A stretch of DNA of 64,000 nt, taken from assembly GCF_030297155.1 (NCBI RefSeq), contig NZ_AP028067.1, forward strand, positions 2,232,001 to 2,296,000. Reading direction: 5' to 3'. Position 1 is the stretch's first letter; every line of letters begins with the position of its first letter. Below are positions 1-10,900 of this stretch, one piece after another. The notes beneath the pieces were generated by a model. That model was given only the letters and a program-made list of their open reading frames with translations. It was not told where the DNA came from and did not search any database. The DNA comes from Vibrio sp. FE10 (GTDB lineage: Bacteria > Pseudomonadota > Gammaproteobacteria > Enterobacterales > Vibrionaceae). Both the position numbers and the translations under genes were made by a program.

Positions 1-246
1 CGTGGTGCAAAAGATTGCTTAGTGGTTGAAAGCCAAAGTGCTCGATACGTTGCACCCAACCCTGTAGACAACATCGTTGATACTACCGCAGCTGGTGATT
101 CATTCAGTGCTGGCTTCTTAGCTAAACGCTTAAGTGGTGGTAATGCTAGCGATGCAGCATTAGCAGGTCATATTGTGGCAGGGACTGTGATTCAGCATCC
201 AGGTGCTATCATACCTCTAGAAGCGACGCCTGATTTGTCTCTATAA
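1..246 (+). CDS. kdgK: 2-keto-3-deoxygluconate kinase, C-terminal part (truncated by window edge)
   Basis: The reading frame is open from base 1 and ends with TAA at 244-246, so only the last 81 residues are present. They contain the PfkB/ribokinase family signature 2 (DTTAAGDSFSAGFLA), in which the Asp of AAGD is the catalytic base. The family phosphorylates 2-keto-3-deoxygluconate (KDG) to KDPG with ATP in the cytoplasm. The gene sits 73 bp upstream of eda, which cleaves KDPG, so the two make a consecutive pathway step. The sugar specificity is inferred from this neighbour, since other PfkB kinases share the motif. The 5' part lies outside the window. Confidence 0.85.
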   Translation, partial: RGAKDCLVVESQSARYVAPNPVDNIVDTTAAGDSFSAGFLAKRLSGGNASDAALAGHIVAGTVIQHPGAIIPLEATPDLSL

Positions 247-319
247 TTACGCACTTTATATATTAATCAAGGGTTTGCTTAGTTGAAAGCAAGCCCATAA
301 TTAACGTGAGAAAGAATTC

Positions 320-946
320 ATGACTACATTAAATGAACAACTAGCAAGCCTAAAAGTAATCCCTGTAATCGCTATCAACCGTGCTGAAGACGCTATCCCT
401 CTAGGTAAAGCACTTGTTGAAAACGGCATGCCATGTGCAGAAATCACACTACGTACAGAATGTGCAATCGAAGCGATTCGCATCATGCGTAAAGAATTCC
501 CAGACATGCTAATCGGTTCAGGCACGGTACTGACTAACGAGCAAGTTGACGCATCTATCGAAGCGGGCGTTGATTTCATCGTAAGCCCAGGTTTCAACCC
601 TCGTACTGTTCAATACTGTATCGACAAAGGTGTTGCAATTGTACCAGGTGTAAACAACCCAAGCCTAGTTGAGCAAGCAATGGAAATGGGTCTTCGCACG
701 TTGAAGTTCTTCCCTGCTGAGCCTTCTGGCGGTACTGGCATGCTTAAAGCACTTACCGCGGTTTACCCTGTTAAATTCATGCCAACTGGCGGCGTAAGCT
801 TGAAGAATGTAGATGAATACCTGTCTATCCCTTCTGTACTTGCGTGTGGCGGTACTTGGATGGTTCCAACTAACCTTATCGACGAAGGTAAGTGGGACGA
901 GCTAGGCAAGCTTGTTCGTGACGCAGTTGATCACGTTAACGCTTAA
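320..946 (+). CDS. eda: KDPG/KHG aldolase (2-keto-3-deoxy-6-phosphogluconate aldolase)
   Basis: This 208-residue protein is full length for the class I Eda family (about 205-213 aa). It cleaves KDPG to pyruvate and glyceraldehyde-3-phosphate, the last Entner-Doudoroff step, in the cytoplasm. Visible family features are the EITLRT segment with the catalytic Glu, the GSGTVL segment, and the Schiff-base lysine in TLKFFPAE, followed by the phosphate-binding TGG. The ATG at 320 has a purine-rich AGAAAG just upstream. It follows kdgK closely and is probably co-transcribed with it. A Rho-independent hairpin follows 20 bp after the stop. With the symporter downstream, the set suggests catabolism of uronate or alginate monomers. 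Confidence 0.95.
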   Translation: MTTLNEQLASLKVIPVIAINRAEDAIPLGKALVENGMPCAEITLRTECAIEAIRIMRKEFPDMLIGSGTVLTNEQVDASIEAGVDFIVSPGFNPRTVQYCIDKGVAIVPGVNNPSLVEQAMEMGLRTLKFFPAEPSGGTGMLKALTAVYPVKFMPTGGVSLKNVDEYLSIPSVLACGGTWMVPTNLIDEGKWDELGKLVRDAVDHVNA

Positions 947-966
947 TCTATTTTAGATTTGGTGAT

Positions 967-994
967 AAAGCCTCACTTCGGTGGGGCTTTTTGT
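967..994 (+). terminator. Rho-independent terminator after eda
   Basis: A 10-bp stem (AAAGCCTCAC with GTGGGGCTTT, one G-T pair, TTCG tetraloop) is followed by a T run. It ends the kdgK-eda transcript. Confidence 0.9.
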
Positions 995-1053
995 TATCTG
1001 AGGTTATTCAATAACTGGATTGTGTTATCTAGATCTTTTGGGTAACTGAAGTT

Positions 1054-1074
1054 TGATAGTTGATAGTTGATAGT
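1054..1074. repeat. TGATAGT x3 tandem repeat
   Basis: Three perfect head-to-tail copies of the heptamer TGATAGT lie in non-coding DNA after the eda terminator. No function is evident. Confidence 0.85.
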
Positions 1075-1406
1075 TTGAAGCTGTTACCTGAAAAGCACAA
1101 TGCTCAAACAAGTTAAGACCTCTACAATACGTTCCCGTTTATCAGGCCATCCACCAGCTATGTGACTGGTAATTTGTAATTTATAATTTTGTGCACGTGC
1201 TATTTCACTTCGCTAAAACGACTTACACGACCTGGCAAACACTCTAAGCACTCACTTATGTAATCTAACTCACTCGACTCATATCGTATCTTGAGCCCTG
1301 TATCGACGCATCCGCCCTTACTCACCATTACGCATACAAATCTCTTACATATGCTTAAAAACCATCATGAAGCAATACAAGGCTTGTGGCTGTGGTTATC
1401 GCTTAT

Positions 1407-1441
1407 CGGATATTAGCTATCGTTTACCGGATATTAGCTAT
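1407..1441. repeat. 14-bp direct repeat, two copies 21 bp apart
   Basis: CGGATATTAGCTAT occurs at 1407-1420 and 1428-1441, so the unit repeats with a 21-bp period, close to two helical turns. It may be a remnant of a tandem repeat or a binding site; nothing decides between these. Confidence 0.7.
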
Positions 1442-1701
1442 TGGGTATTGAGTATGATTCTCGCTGTTGCCGACTCCAATTTCGAGCGGTTGGACAAACC
1501 AAGACCCTAAACACAAGAACAGCAGAAAAATTGAGTGGATAAATCGCGTAGATAAATAGTACGGATAAATAATGAGCAATTCAGGGCGTGAAATAGAAAA
1601 TAGCGACATAAAAACAATAAGCTACACTTAAATGCTAGAAACAATATTTTGCGATTTAGTACAGAGATTTAACGTGAATCCCGTCGCACAACCACGTTCA
1701 G

Positions 1702-1728
1702 TTGTAGCACATTTGTTACGGTTATAAT
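1702..1728 (+). promoter_or_regulatory. candidate sigma-70 promoter for the symporter gene
   Basis: A perfect TATAAT lies at 1723-1728 and a weak -35 match (TTGTAG) at 1702-1707, with a short 15-bp spacer. It would give a leader of roughly 255 nt that includes the hairpin at 1741-1764 and both palindromes. The -35 element is poor, so another promoter nearer the gene is possible. Confidence 0.3.
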
Positions 1729-1740
1729 TAAAATCTTATA

Positions 1741-1764
1741 AATAAGGCAAGCTAAAGCCTTATT
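1741..1764 (+). promoter_or_regulatory. hairpin in the putative symporter leader
   Basis: AATAAGGC and GCCTTATT form a perfect 8-bp stem around an 8-nt loop. No T run follows, so it is not a typical terminator. It lies in the putative 5' untranslated region of the symporter. Confidence 0.4.
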
Positions 1765-1771
1765 ACTTATA

Positions 1772-1782
1772 TTGTAATACAT
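1772..1782. promoter_or_regulatory. FadR/GntR-type operator-like palindrome, site 1
   Basis: TTGTAATACAT matches the FadR-subfamily GntR consensus TNGTNNNACNA at all but the last base. A nearly identical and perfect copy lies 148 bp downstream at 1920-1930. Uronate catabolism genes are often controlled by FadR-subfamily repressors, so a local regulator is plausible. None is encoded in the window. Confidence 0.4.
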
Positions 1783-1919
1783 ATAAACATTTGAGCTTCA
1801 ATTTATCTTGGATCTAGAGCAATTCATAAAAACAATTAAAGACAATAAAAACAGCAGGTTAAGCCAACTTGTCGTGTGTGCTCAAAAATCAATGCGACCT
1901 AGATCATACTAAAGACATA

Positions 1920-1930
1920 TTGTAGTACAA
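1920..1930. promoter_or_regulatory. FadR/GntR-type operator-like palindrome, site 2
   Basis: TTGTAGTACAA is a perfect odd palindrome and fits TNGTNNNACNA completely. It lies 62 bp upstream of the symporter start codon and pairs with the similar site at 1772-1782. The assignment rests on pattern and context only. Confidence 0.45.
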
Positions 1931-1991
1931 ATAAACCTTTGGACGCGTTAATCTAAGCCCAGTTAATTATGATATTTAAAAGGCTGAAAAG

Positions 1992-3758
1992 ATGACTATT
2001 GATACTTTTGTTGTTCTCGCCTACTTCTTCTTTTTAATCGCTATTGGTTGGATGTTCCGTAAGTTCACCACGTCGACTAGTGATTACTTCAGAGGGGGCG
2101 GCAAAATGTTGTGGTGGATGGTTGGTGCAACCGCCTTCATGACACAGTTTTCAGCATGGACGTTTACTGGAGCCGCAGGACGCGCATTCTCCGATGGTTT
2201 TGTTATTGTAATTCTGTTCTTAGCCAATGCATTTGGTTATTTCATGAACTACATGTACTTTGCCCCAAAGTTCCGTCAACTTCGTGTTGTAACCGCGATT
2301 GAAGCAATCAGACAGCGTTTTGGTAAAACTTCAGAGCAGTTCTTTACTTGGTTCGGTATGCCGGACAGCCTAATTTCTGCAGGTATTTGGCTAAATGGTC
2401 TAGCAATCTTTGTTGCTGCTGTATTTAATATCCCTATGGAAACCACCATCATCTTCACCGGTGCTGTGTTAGTCATCATGTCGGTAACTGGTGGGTCTTG
2501 GGCCGTTGTCGCATCTGACTTCATGCAAATGCTAGTTATCATGGCGGTTACGATCACTTGTGCGGTTGCTGCTTACTTCCACGGTGGTGGCATTACGAAC
2601 ATTGTTGATAATTTCCAAGGTGACTTCATGTTGGGGAATAACCTCAACTATGTAAGTGTATTCGTACTATGGGTTGTTTTCATCTTTGTGAAGCAGTTCG
2701 GTGTAATGAATAACAGTATCAATGCTTATCGTTACTTATGTGCTAAAGACAGTGAAAATGCGCGTAAAGCGGCAGGCTTAGCATGTATCCTAATGGTTGT
2801 TGGCCCTCTTATCTGGTTCCTACCACCTTGGTACGTAAGTGCATTCATGCCTGATTTCGCATTGGAGTACGCTTCAATGGGTGATAAAGCGGGTGATGCT
2901 GCTTACCTAGCATTCGTACAAAACGTAATGCCAGCAGGTATGGTTGGTCTATTAATGTCTGCGATGTTCGCTGCAACAATGTCTTCTATGGATTCAGGTT
3001 TGAACCGTAACGCTGGCATCTTTGTAATGAACTTCTATAGCCCTGTTCTTCGCAAGAATGCAGAGCAAAAAGAACTCGTGATTGTAAGTAAGCTAACGAC
3101 AATTCTGATGGGTATAATCATTATCTCGATTGGCCTATACATTAACTCGTTACGTCACTTAAGCTTATTTGATATCGTAATGAACGTGGGTGCATTAATC
3201 GGCTTCCCAATGCTTATTCCAATCTTCCTAGGTATGATTATTCGTAAAACACCAGATTGGTCGGCTTGGACTACATTGATTGTCGGTGGTTTTGTTTCTT
3301 ACATCTTTGGTATTTCTCTACAAGCAGAAGATATTGAACACCTATTTGGTTTAGAGCAACAATTGACTGGTCGTGAGTGGGCAGATCTTAAAGTTGGCTT
3401 AAGCTTAGCTGCACACGTAATCTTTACTGGTGGCTTCTTCTTAGCAACTCAGTTCTTCTATAAACCTTTATCAACTGAGCGTGAGAAAGAAGTTGATACA
3501 TTGTTTACTAACTGGAATACACCACTTGTTGCTGAAGGTGAAGAGCAACAAAACCTAGATACTAAACAGCGTTCAATGCTTGGTAAGCTTATCAGCACAG
3601 CAGGTTTCGGTATTCTAGCAATGGCTCTAATTCCAAACGAACCAACAGGACGCTTGTTGTTCTTACTATGTGGTTCGATGGTACTAACCGTTGGTATCCT
3701 ACTGGTTAATGCATCTAAAGGTCCGGCTAAGATGAACAACGAGTCAGTTGCTAAGTAG
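1992..3758 (+). CDS. sodium:solute symporter family transporter, probably for alginate-derived uronates
   Basis: This 588-residue, very hydrophobic protein is an SSS-family (SLC5-like) inner-membrane symporter. The N-terminal segment around residues 30-65 (DYFRGGGKMLWWMVGATAF, then TQFSAWTFTGAAG) is the family's first conserved block. FAATMSSMDSGLN near residue 335 carries the Ser/Thr residues that form the Na2 site in the LeuT fold. I infer around 14 transmembrane helices with a cytoplasmic loop near residues 490-530. The ATG at 1992 is preceded by AAAAGG with an 8-nt spacer. Related transporters in Vibrio alginate clusters import oligoalginate or its monomer, and the kdgK-eda neighbours fit this. 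The substrate is inferred; other organic acids cannot be excluded. It is transcribed alone and ends in a strong terminator. Confidence 0.85.
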   Translation: MTIDTFVVLAYFFFLIAIGWMFRKFTTSTSDYFRGGGKMLWWMVGATAFMTQFSAWTFTGAAGRAFSDGFVIVILFLANAFGYFMNYMYFAPKFRQLRVVTAIEAIRQRFGKTSEQFFTWFGMPDSLISAGIWLNGLAIFVAAVFNIPMETTIIFTGAVLVIMSVTGGSWAVVASDFMQMLVIMAVTITCAVAAYFHGGGITNIVDNFQGDFMLGNNLNYVSVFVLWVVFIFVKQFGVMNNSINAYRYLCAKDSENARKAAGLACILMVVGPLIWFLPPWYVSAFMPDFALEYASMGDKAGDAAYLAFVQNVMPAGMVGLLMSAMFAATMSSMDSGLNRNAGIFVMNFYSPVLRKNAEQKELVIVSKLTTILMGIIIISIGLYINSLRHLSLFDIVMNVGALIGFPMLIPIFLGMIIRKTPDWSAWTTLIVGGFVSYIFGISLQAEDIEHLFGLEQQLTGREWADLKVGLSLAAHVIFTGGFFLATQFFYKPLSTEREKEVDTLFTNWNTPLVAEGEEQQNLDTKQRSMLGKLISTAGFGILAMALIPNEPTGRLLFLLCGSMVLTVGILLVNASKGPAKMNNESVAK

Positions 3759-3788
3759 CTAAACAGCTAAACAGCTAAACAGCTAAAA
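3757..3788. repeat. AGCTAAAC octamer, four tandem copies at the symporter stop codon
   Basis: Three perfect AGCTAAAC copies plus one AGCTAAAA run directly from the TAG stop of the symporter. The repeat begins inside the stop codon, so copy changes would not alter the protein. Confidence 0.85.
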
Positions 3789-3817
3789 TAAGCAGCTAAC
3801 AAGTTAAACCAATAATG

Positions 3818-3854
3818 AAGCCCATGTTACTCATTCGAGAACATGGGCTTTTTG
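3818..3854 (+). terminator. Rho-independent terminator after the symporter
   Basis: A perfect 11-bp stem (AAGCCCATGTT with AACATGGGCTT) with an 11-nt loop is followed by TTTT. Confidence 0.92.
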
Positions 3855-4083
3855 TTTGCTAATCAAACTTGCGCATACTTTCAACTCTGAATCGCACTTA
3901 AATGTATCTTCTCCCCTTCCCTAAACCTTTCCATTACTCCCGTTCCCCCCCTCTTTCAGACAGAGTTTTCTTACCTCTATTTTTTGTAATCTCACTTTCT
4001 TTTAAACTTTCCAATGGTTTGATCTCTTTCTGCTTTTCTTTCTGTTACTTTTAACAACTAGACAAACACAACAGATAATTACA

Positions 4084-4848
4084 ATGAAAAAAACATCACT
4101 ATTACTTGCTTCCATTGCTCTGGCACTTTCTGGTGTCGCACAAGCTGACCAGCTAGAAGACATCCAAAAGTCAGGCACACTTCGTGTCGGCACCACCGGC
4201 GACTACAAACCTTTTTCTTACTTCGACGGCAAAACCTACTCTGGTTATGATATTGACGTAGCTAAACATGTTGCAGAGCAGCTGGGCGTTGAATTACAGA
4301 TTGTTCGTACCACATGGAAAGATCTACTGACCGATCTAGACAGCGATAAATACGACATCGCGATGGGCGGTATCACGCGTAAAATGCAGCGTCAGTTAAA
4401 CGCAGAACAAACTCAAGGCTACATGACTTTTGGCAAGTGTTTCTTAGTTGCGAAAGGCAAAGCAGAACAATACAACAGCATTGAGAAAGTGAACCTTTCT
4501 TCTGTGCGTGTTGGCGTCAATATCGGTGGGACTAACGAGATTTTTGCGGATGCTAACTTGCAAGACGCGAGCTTTACACGTTACGAGAACAACCTAGACG
4601 TTCCGCAAGCCGTTGCGGAAGGTAAAGTTGATGTGATGGTGACAGAAACTCCTGAAGGTCTGTTCTATCAAGTCACGGACGAGCGCCTTGAAGCCGCTCG
4701 TTGTGAAACGCCGTTTACCAACAGCCAATTCGGTTACTTAATTCCTAAAGGCGAACAGCGCTTATTGAACACAGTGAACTTCATTATGGATGAGATGAAA
4801 TTGAAAGGCATTGAAGAAGAGTTTCTGATCCACAACTCTCTTAAGTAA
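4084..4848 (+). CDS. periplasmic cyclohexadienyl dehydratase-like / family 3 solute-binding protein
   Basis: This 254-residue protein starts with a clear Sec signal peptide (MKKTSLLLAS..., predicted cleavage after A21 in VAQA-DQ). The mature part is a family 3 periplasmic binding fold. LRVGTTGDYKPFSY, DIAMGGI and IGGTNEIFADANL closely resemble Pseudomonas PheC, the periplasmic cyclohexadienyl/arogenate dehydratase of phenylalanine synthesis. Glu191 in TETPEG aligns with the PheC Glu in TDAIEA that has been implicated in catalysis. No ABC permease or ATPase gene lies nearby, which favours an enzyme or orphan sensor over a transporter component. Two Cys (119 and about 207) could form a disulfide. 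The start lacks a good Shine-Dalgarno sequence. Enzyme and binding-protein roles remain open. Confidence 0.75.
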   Translation: MKKTSLLLASIALALSGVAQADQLEDIQKSGTLRVGTTGDYKPFSYFDGKTYSGYDIDVAKHVAEQLGVELQIVRTTWKDLLTDLDSDKYDIAMGGITRKMQRQLNAEQTQGYMTFGKCFLVAKGKAEQYNSIEKVNLSSVRVGVNIGGTNEIFADANLQDASFTRYENNLDVPQAVAEGKVDVMVTETPEGLFYQVTDERLEAARCETPFTNSQFGYLIPKGEQRLLNTVNFIMDEMKLKGIEEEFLIHNSLK

Positions 4849-4887
4849 CTCTCTTAAGTAACTCTTTTCGATTTATACAGAGACAAA

Positions 4888-4914
4888 AAAGAGGCCAGCA
4901 ATGCTGGCCTCTTT
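4888..4914. terminator. bidirectional terminator between the PheC-like gene and the giant adhesin gene
   Basis: A 13-bp perfect inverted repeat (AAAGAGGCCAGCA and its complement) has T runs on both sides, longest in the minus direction. It serves two convergent genes, with the adhesin stop 68 bp away. Confidence 0.92.
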
Positions 4915-4981
4915 CGTTATGGTTAAATGGTTCGCTTTTAGTTTAATCGTTAGATTCTAATAGCTAACCTCCAATGTAACG

Positions 4982-7900
4982 TTAACCGTGAGTGATGACA
5001 TTTTGTTGCACTAACGCATCCAAAATATCCGAAGGCATAGTGCCACTTAAGGTTAGCTGAGGAGCAAGGTCTTCAACCACAATCACCTGTTCCGTAGTAC
5101 CTAAACCATCAGACTTGATCGTAAGCTCAATATCATCCCCTTCCACTTTCGCGTCTATCTGTTGCAGTAACGCGGTCATGTCTGGAGATGTGTTCTTCAG
5201 CTCTGGCAATACTTCGCGCAAGTCGATCTGGTCACCTTCAGATAGGCTGAAATCAGTAATGGTGTCTTCAACGCCATCTTCGATATTAAGCCATACGAAC
5301 GAATCCATTCCATCACCACCAGTTAGGATATCTGAACCGCCGCCGCCAATCAGTGTGTCGTTACCGTCACCGCCAAACAGCGTATCGTCACCCGCGCCAC
5401 CTTCCAGTCGATCATTTCCAGAACCCGCAGTTAGGTCAGTCGCATTCGCGCCAGCCAATAGTTGAATATCGTCGGTTTCCGAAGCCAGGTTAATGTCGAC
5501 CGCGTCAGATACAATATTCAGGTTAAGGTCGATTGAAGCCGAGGTCGCCGTGTCGTTGTTGTCAGTTTCTTCAGAAACCGCCTCAACTTTAAGCGTGTAG
5601 CTACCCGGAGTTTGAGAAAGTCCTACCGCCTGCAAGCTATCGATCGCATCTGCCGTTGCCACCCAAACACCACCACCGAGATCGGTCACAGAACCGACAT
5701 CACTGGTGATTTGAGCGCCAGCAGGCACATCACTAATATGCAACGTTAGCTCCTCAGTAATGTCCGTTAAGGCAGCGATAATTCCAACCAAAGGAATACC
5801 ACTCGCACTGACTGACTGGCTCGCAGTAATGTTTCTCACATAATTAGACGCAGTATCAATCGACAAGGTTGGCGCATTCGCGACTGGCGTTACCGCGATG
5901 TTGTAAACAACAGGCGTTGTCTCTATCGCAATACCAGAAGGGTTACCGCTGTCTTTAGCGACAACTTCTAAGCCAATGCTATTGGTTGGAGACAGACTCG
6001 CATCAAGGTAGACACCATTTGGACTGGTTGGCGTATCAATCAGTGCATTTAAGTCACTCAGAGTGCCAACTAAGATAACCGAACCGGTATTGTTGCCATT
6101 GACCATCACCGTCGTCACTGCCGGAAGTGAAACGTTCAATGTACCGTAATCCACTGTCAGCGTGACGGTCATGAGATCATCAGAAAATGTATCAACATAA
6201 TCAGGGTCACTGACATTGATACCACTCAATAGCTGACCAGCATCCTCGTCCACAATCGTAGTGACACTGTCACCATTAACGACAGGTGTATCGTTCACTC
6301 CATCGACAATCGCGGTGATCTCCGCTGTATCCGTTAGGAAATCATTAGCGCCGTTGGTTGTACCATCATCTTCAACGGTATAGGTGAACTTAACGTTACC
6401 GTTGTATTCATCAGCCGCCGTAAATATCCAGTACGGGCCAGTGATCATAGCGTCATCAGCACCACCCACGTTCTCGAAGCGCTGTAATTGGCCTTGGCCT
6501 TCATCGAGCACCAAATTAGTCACGGTAATCGTGTCATTTTCCGGGTCGCTCGTCGCAGCAATTAAGTCGCCCTCTTTGATGATCAACTGACCTTCTTCAA
6601 GGATGTTTCCTAAGTCAATGTCCGTTGCCACCGGCTGATCATTCACTTCCGTTACCACAACGCTGATTTCGCCGGTGTCTGTTAAGAAATCATTAGCGCC
6701 GTTGGTTGTACCATCATCCTCAACGGTATAAGTGAACTTAACATCACCGCTGTATTCGTTGGCTGCAGTAAATACCCAGTACGGGCCAGTGATCGTAGCA
6801 TCATCAGCACCGCCCACGTTCTCAAAGCGCTGTAATTGACCCTGACCTTGATCGAGCACCAAACTGTTCACGGTAATCGTGTCGTTTTCCGGATCAGTGG
6901 TTGCGGTAATCAGGTCTTCTTCTTTGATGATCAACTGACCTTCTTCAAGCATGGTGCCCAAATCAATGTCCGATGCCACTGGCTGGTCATTGACTTCAGT
7001 CACCACAAGGCTAATTTCAGCATTATCAGTTAAGAAATCATCCACACCATTGGTGGTACCGTCATCAATGATGTCGTAATTGAACTTCACATCGCCATTG
7101 AAATCATTGGCTGCAATGAATATCCAGAATGGTCCAGTTATCCCAGCGTCATCAGCACCACCAGCATTTTCAAAGCGCGTTAGCTGACCTTGACCTTGGG
7201 TAATAGTTACGCCGGTTACCGTGAGGTTATGGTTTTCTAGATCAGAACTCGCTGCAATCAAGTCACTTTCAACAATCACAATTTGACCGTCTTCCGCAAT
7301 CGAGCCTAAATCGACATCAGTCGCCACCGGAGCGTCATTCACTTCCGTCACCTTAATGGTGAACGTAGTTTGATTGGTTTGAGCGGTATTCGGATCACCC
7401 GCGTCAATCAAGCCGTTATTACCACCATCATTGAGCGTTGCATTGATTGTGACTAAACCACTCTGGTTAAGGTAGTTCTGATCTGGGTCTGGTTTGAAAG
7501 TCACTGTTCCATTAGTCAATGCGATATTGATATCAGCTTCTTTACCGGTAATCACCAATGAACCGTCAGGTTGCAATACAAACGTCACGTCAGGTGAGCT
7601 CGTAAACTCAAACACACCTTGCGCTCCCTGCAGCGTTTGATGCACTTGCAACGTAAGAACATACGGCGCATCTGGGTTATCAAAGTTAGCGTCAACATCG
7701 TAGATACTGAAGTTGTCGATAGCAATGCTAATATCTTCCGCCGTTTCAATGTTGGTCACATTCACAAACGTCGGTTGATCATTGATAGGATCAATCACTA
7801 AATCAACATCGAAGCTGGTTGGTGTACCTAAGTATTCGGTGTTGTCAGCATCTGTATCCACCGAGCGAACCGTAATTTGTAATGGTCCATTAATGCCAAG

Positions 7901-10900
7901 CACATTGCCCGTATCGCTGTTGTGTTCACCCGAATTAAATACGATTTTATCGAGCGACTGAGCAGGAACATCAAGTGTCCATAGTTGTGTCCCCGAATCG
8001 TAGCTAGCCAATGTCGTGCCGTCTGGATAGAAAATAGAAGCATCTTGAGGCACACCCGCCACTTCAACTCGAAGTGTTTCAGGAGCATTTTCAGTAAACG
8101 TTCCGCTTCCTGTTGCCGACAATTCTTTGTCCAAAATAGTCGCATTGATTTCGATATCAATGTTTTGACCTTCGTTGCCTGTCACAGAGTCAGTTGGATT
8201 GGTATCGACATCATCACCAACAGGTACCACATGCAGCTTGAAGCTTGGCAAGTTTGCCGCAGCAGTAGGCACACCCAACAAAGATTCTTGAGTGAAGACT
8301 TCAACACCAAACTCGGCCGTACCACTGAAATTTTTCGGTGGTAAAATCGACAGCTCACTGAGGTCGAATGACAATCCTGATGCTTGAGGCAGTTGAACAC
8401 TCCATTCACCACCACCGTTGTTCTTCACAGTGTAAGTTGAGGCAGCATCTGCACTCATTAAGAAGCCATCTGGTACACCCGTAAACTTAATCGAAACGAA
8501 CTGCTCTGAGCCATCAAGGTCAGTCAATGCGATCGATACTGGCCCCGTACCTGACAAGGAAATAAGTTGGTCTTCGTTTCCTGTAATCTCGATAACATCC
8601 GGATCACTGCCCGGTCCTGTGACAAGGACATCATCCACGACAGGAACCACTTCAAAGTTCACACTCGTAGAGAAAGTATCCGTATCGACTGCGCTGCCAG
8701 CAGGAGAAGCTGTCTCATTGTAGGTAGCCGTGTCGGTAATTGTCCCGCTGACATTCACTTGAACCTGATTAACGTCATTACCCGTTGGGTAGTTTGGCGC
8801 AGGTCGGAACAATACGTTGTCTAGAGCACCCGCGTTGATCTGAGCTTCATCGAAGGTCACCGTTGTGCCAAGAGAAACACCCGCGCTGGTATAAAACGCA
8901 CCGACACTCGTGTCATCCAAAGTCAGCGTAATAGATGTGAATTTTTCGTCACCACCTTCAACCCCACTTACTTGGTCAGTAATAGTTGAGCTGAAATCAA
9001 GCTGGATATAGGTATCTTCGTAGCCAACTGGATCTTGCCCAGCTTGGCCATCAGTATCGACAGGATTAAACAAATCGTCTAATGAGCCTGTGACTGTAAC
9101 GTCGATGTCAGGGTTGCCTTCAACATCTGGCGCAACTTTGATTACCACATCGGTCACCAAGGTTTTTTCATCACCTGAAAGGAGGTCTTTGGTCACAATG
9201 GTTAGTGGTAACTTAAAGTCACCAGAGTAGTCCGCTGGTAGGTTCAGTAACAGCCCAGAAAAGTCCGTTGAAACGCCTTGATCTACTGTTGTTTCGAATA
9301 CATATTTGCCGTTAACGAAGTCGACTTCACTGCTTCCCGACAAACTGATTGGGAAGGTGCCGCCTGGATTAATAGTAACTGAGTCATCAATAATGATGGT
9401 CACTTGGTCTGTTGAAGCATCCTCGCCAGAGAAAGTGATCAAACTATTTAGCGCAGATCCTAAGTCTAGCTGTGTGTCTTCTATAGCATCAACAACGCTG
9501 TCTGGTGTCATCGTAATATCTGCAGCTACCTCATTCCCGCCAACAAGCACTTCTGGGAACGATAGATTTACTTCACCTTCCCTTTGAACCGCCGCTGATG
9601 ACTCAATTTCAACACCATCACCGCGATCAACCACTGTACTAAAGATGGTCATCTTGATGTCATTGAAAACGCCGGGGATATTAGAAACTGGCGGAAATGC
9701 TAGACCGTTCGGTGCACCAATGCTAAACAGATCTTCATTGGTTACAACCCAGCGACCATTACCTTCGTATGCAGCACCAATAACAAGTAACTGATTGAGC
9801 ACATCATCTGATAGCGCCGAGTCGTCCACGTTTGTCAATTGAATAACTAACTGGTCCACTTCTTCGATAGCAGACGAAGCATCAGTTTCTTCGTAACGAA
9901 TAACAAACTCATCCGTTACCGATGCATTGCCACTGTTGGTTGTAAATTTGAGGACACCGGTCAGAGCATTTGCAACCACTGTTGTTAGATCTGTGAGACC
10001 TAAAACCTCATCGACAACAAGTTTGTTATTGGCATCTTCTGGTTCAACCACAGGTCGCACTTGAACATCAATAGAACCGTTAATCGTCGCGGTAACGATG
10101 CCTTGACCAGGATTGCCAGCGTCGACGTATTCGTGATCTCGCTCTTCAATCATCACCACGGTATCAAGCGTGAAATCAGTACTTGAATCTTGAGCTGGTG
10201 TGATTTGGATGAAGTTATTGTTTAGCGCAATTTGAGTGAACTCTTCTGGCGTCTGGCCACTCTTAGGTGTGATGGTTAAAGTGCCTGCGGCAGCATCGTA
10301 AACCCAAGTTACATCTCCATTAACCACAACACTTTCAACATCTGTTGGAATGTCACTGATGACAATAGAAGTGAAATGCTCATCATCGTCAATATAGTCA
10401 GTACCCTCTGGGTGCCAATCAATATTGATAGCCGTATCTTCGTCGCCGTTGGTCACGGTATTGTAAGTTGCTGAGGTATCGATCCTAGGCTCTACCAACA
10501 CTCGAACTTCCTGATCAAAAGAAAGCGTATGACCATCGTTTTCAGTCACGATCACTTTGCCTTGAATATGGATATTCTCCGTCGACGAATCGACAGGTCT
10601 GATGCGAATGCCTGAGGTTTTACCTGCCTCAGTAATGTTCGCTTCATAGATAGGTTTGGATAAGTCAGGACTACCGCCCGGTCCAGTCTCGTAACCAACA
10701 AAGTTAAGATCAATCACTGTACCGTCGCCGTCTTCCAGAATAACGCCATCAGGAATACCTGAAAGAATTACAGTGATGGCTTCAGAACCATCTCCAGTTA
10801 GAGGAGAATCTGTTGGGTCATCAGGTCTTCTTTCTCCAGACAATACTGTGAAGTCCAGCAGAGCAAATCTATCGCCGTTTTGACTCTCTTCAATGGTCGT

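Larger units (their letters stand above)
994..1991. other. 1-kb intergenic region upstream of the symporter
   Basis: No convincing coding sequence is seen on either strand; the only open frames are short and lack ribosome binding sites. The region holds a heptamer tandem repeat (1054-1074), a 14-bp direct repeat (1407-1441), a candidate promoter (1702-1728), an 8-bp stem hairpin (1741-1764) and two palindromes of GntR/FadR type (1772-1782 and 1920-1930). The stretch from about 1080 to 1400 shows nothing I can assign. Confidence 0.6.

Noticed and set aside
1424..1609. 61-codon minus-strand open frame in the symporter's upstream region
   Set aside because: No ribosome site, no similarity I recognise, and its start overlaps a direct repeat.
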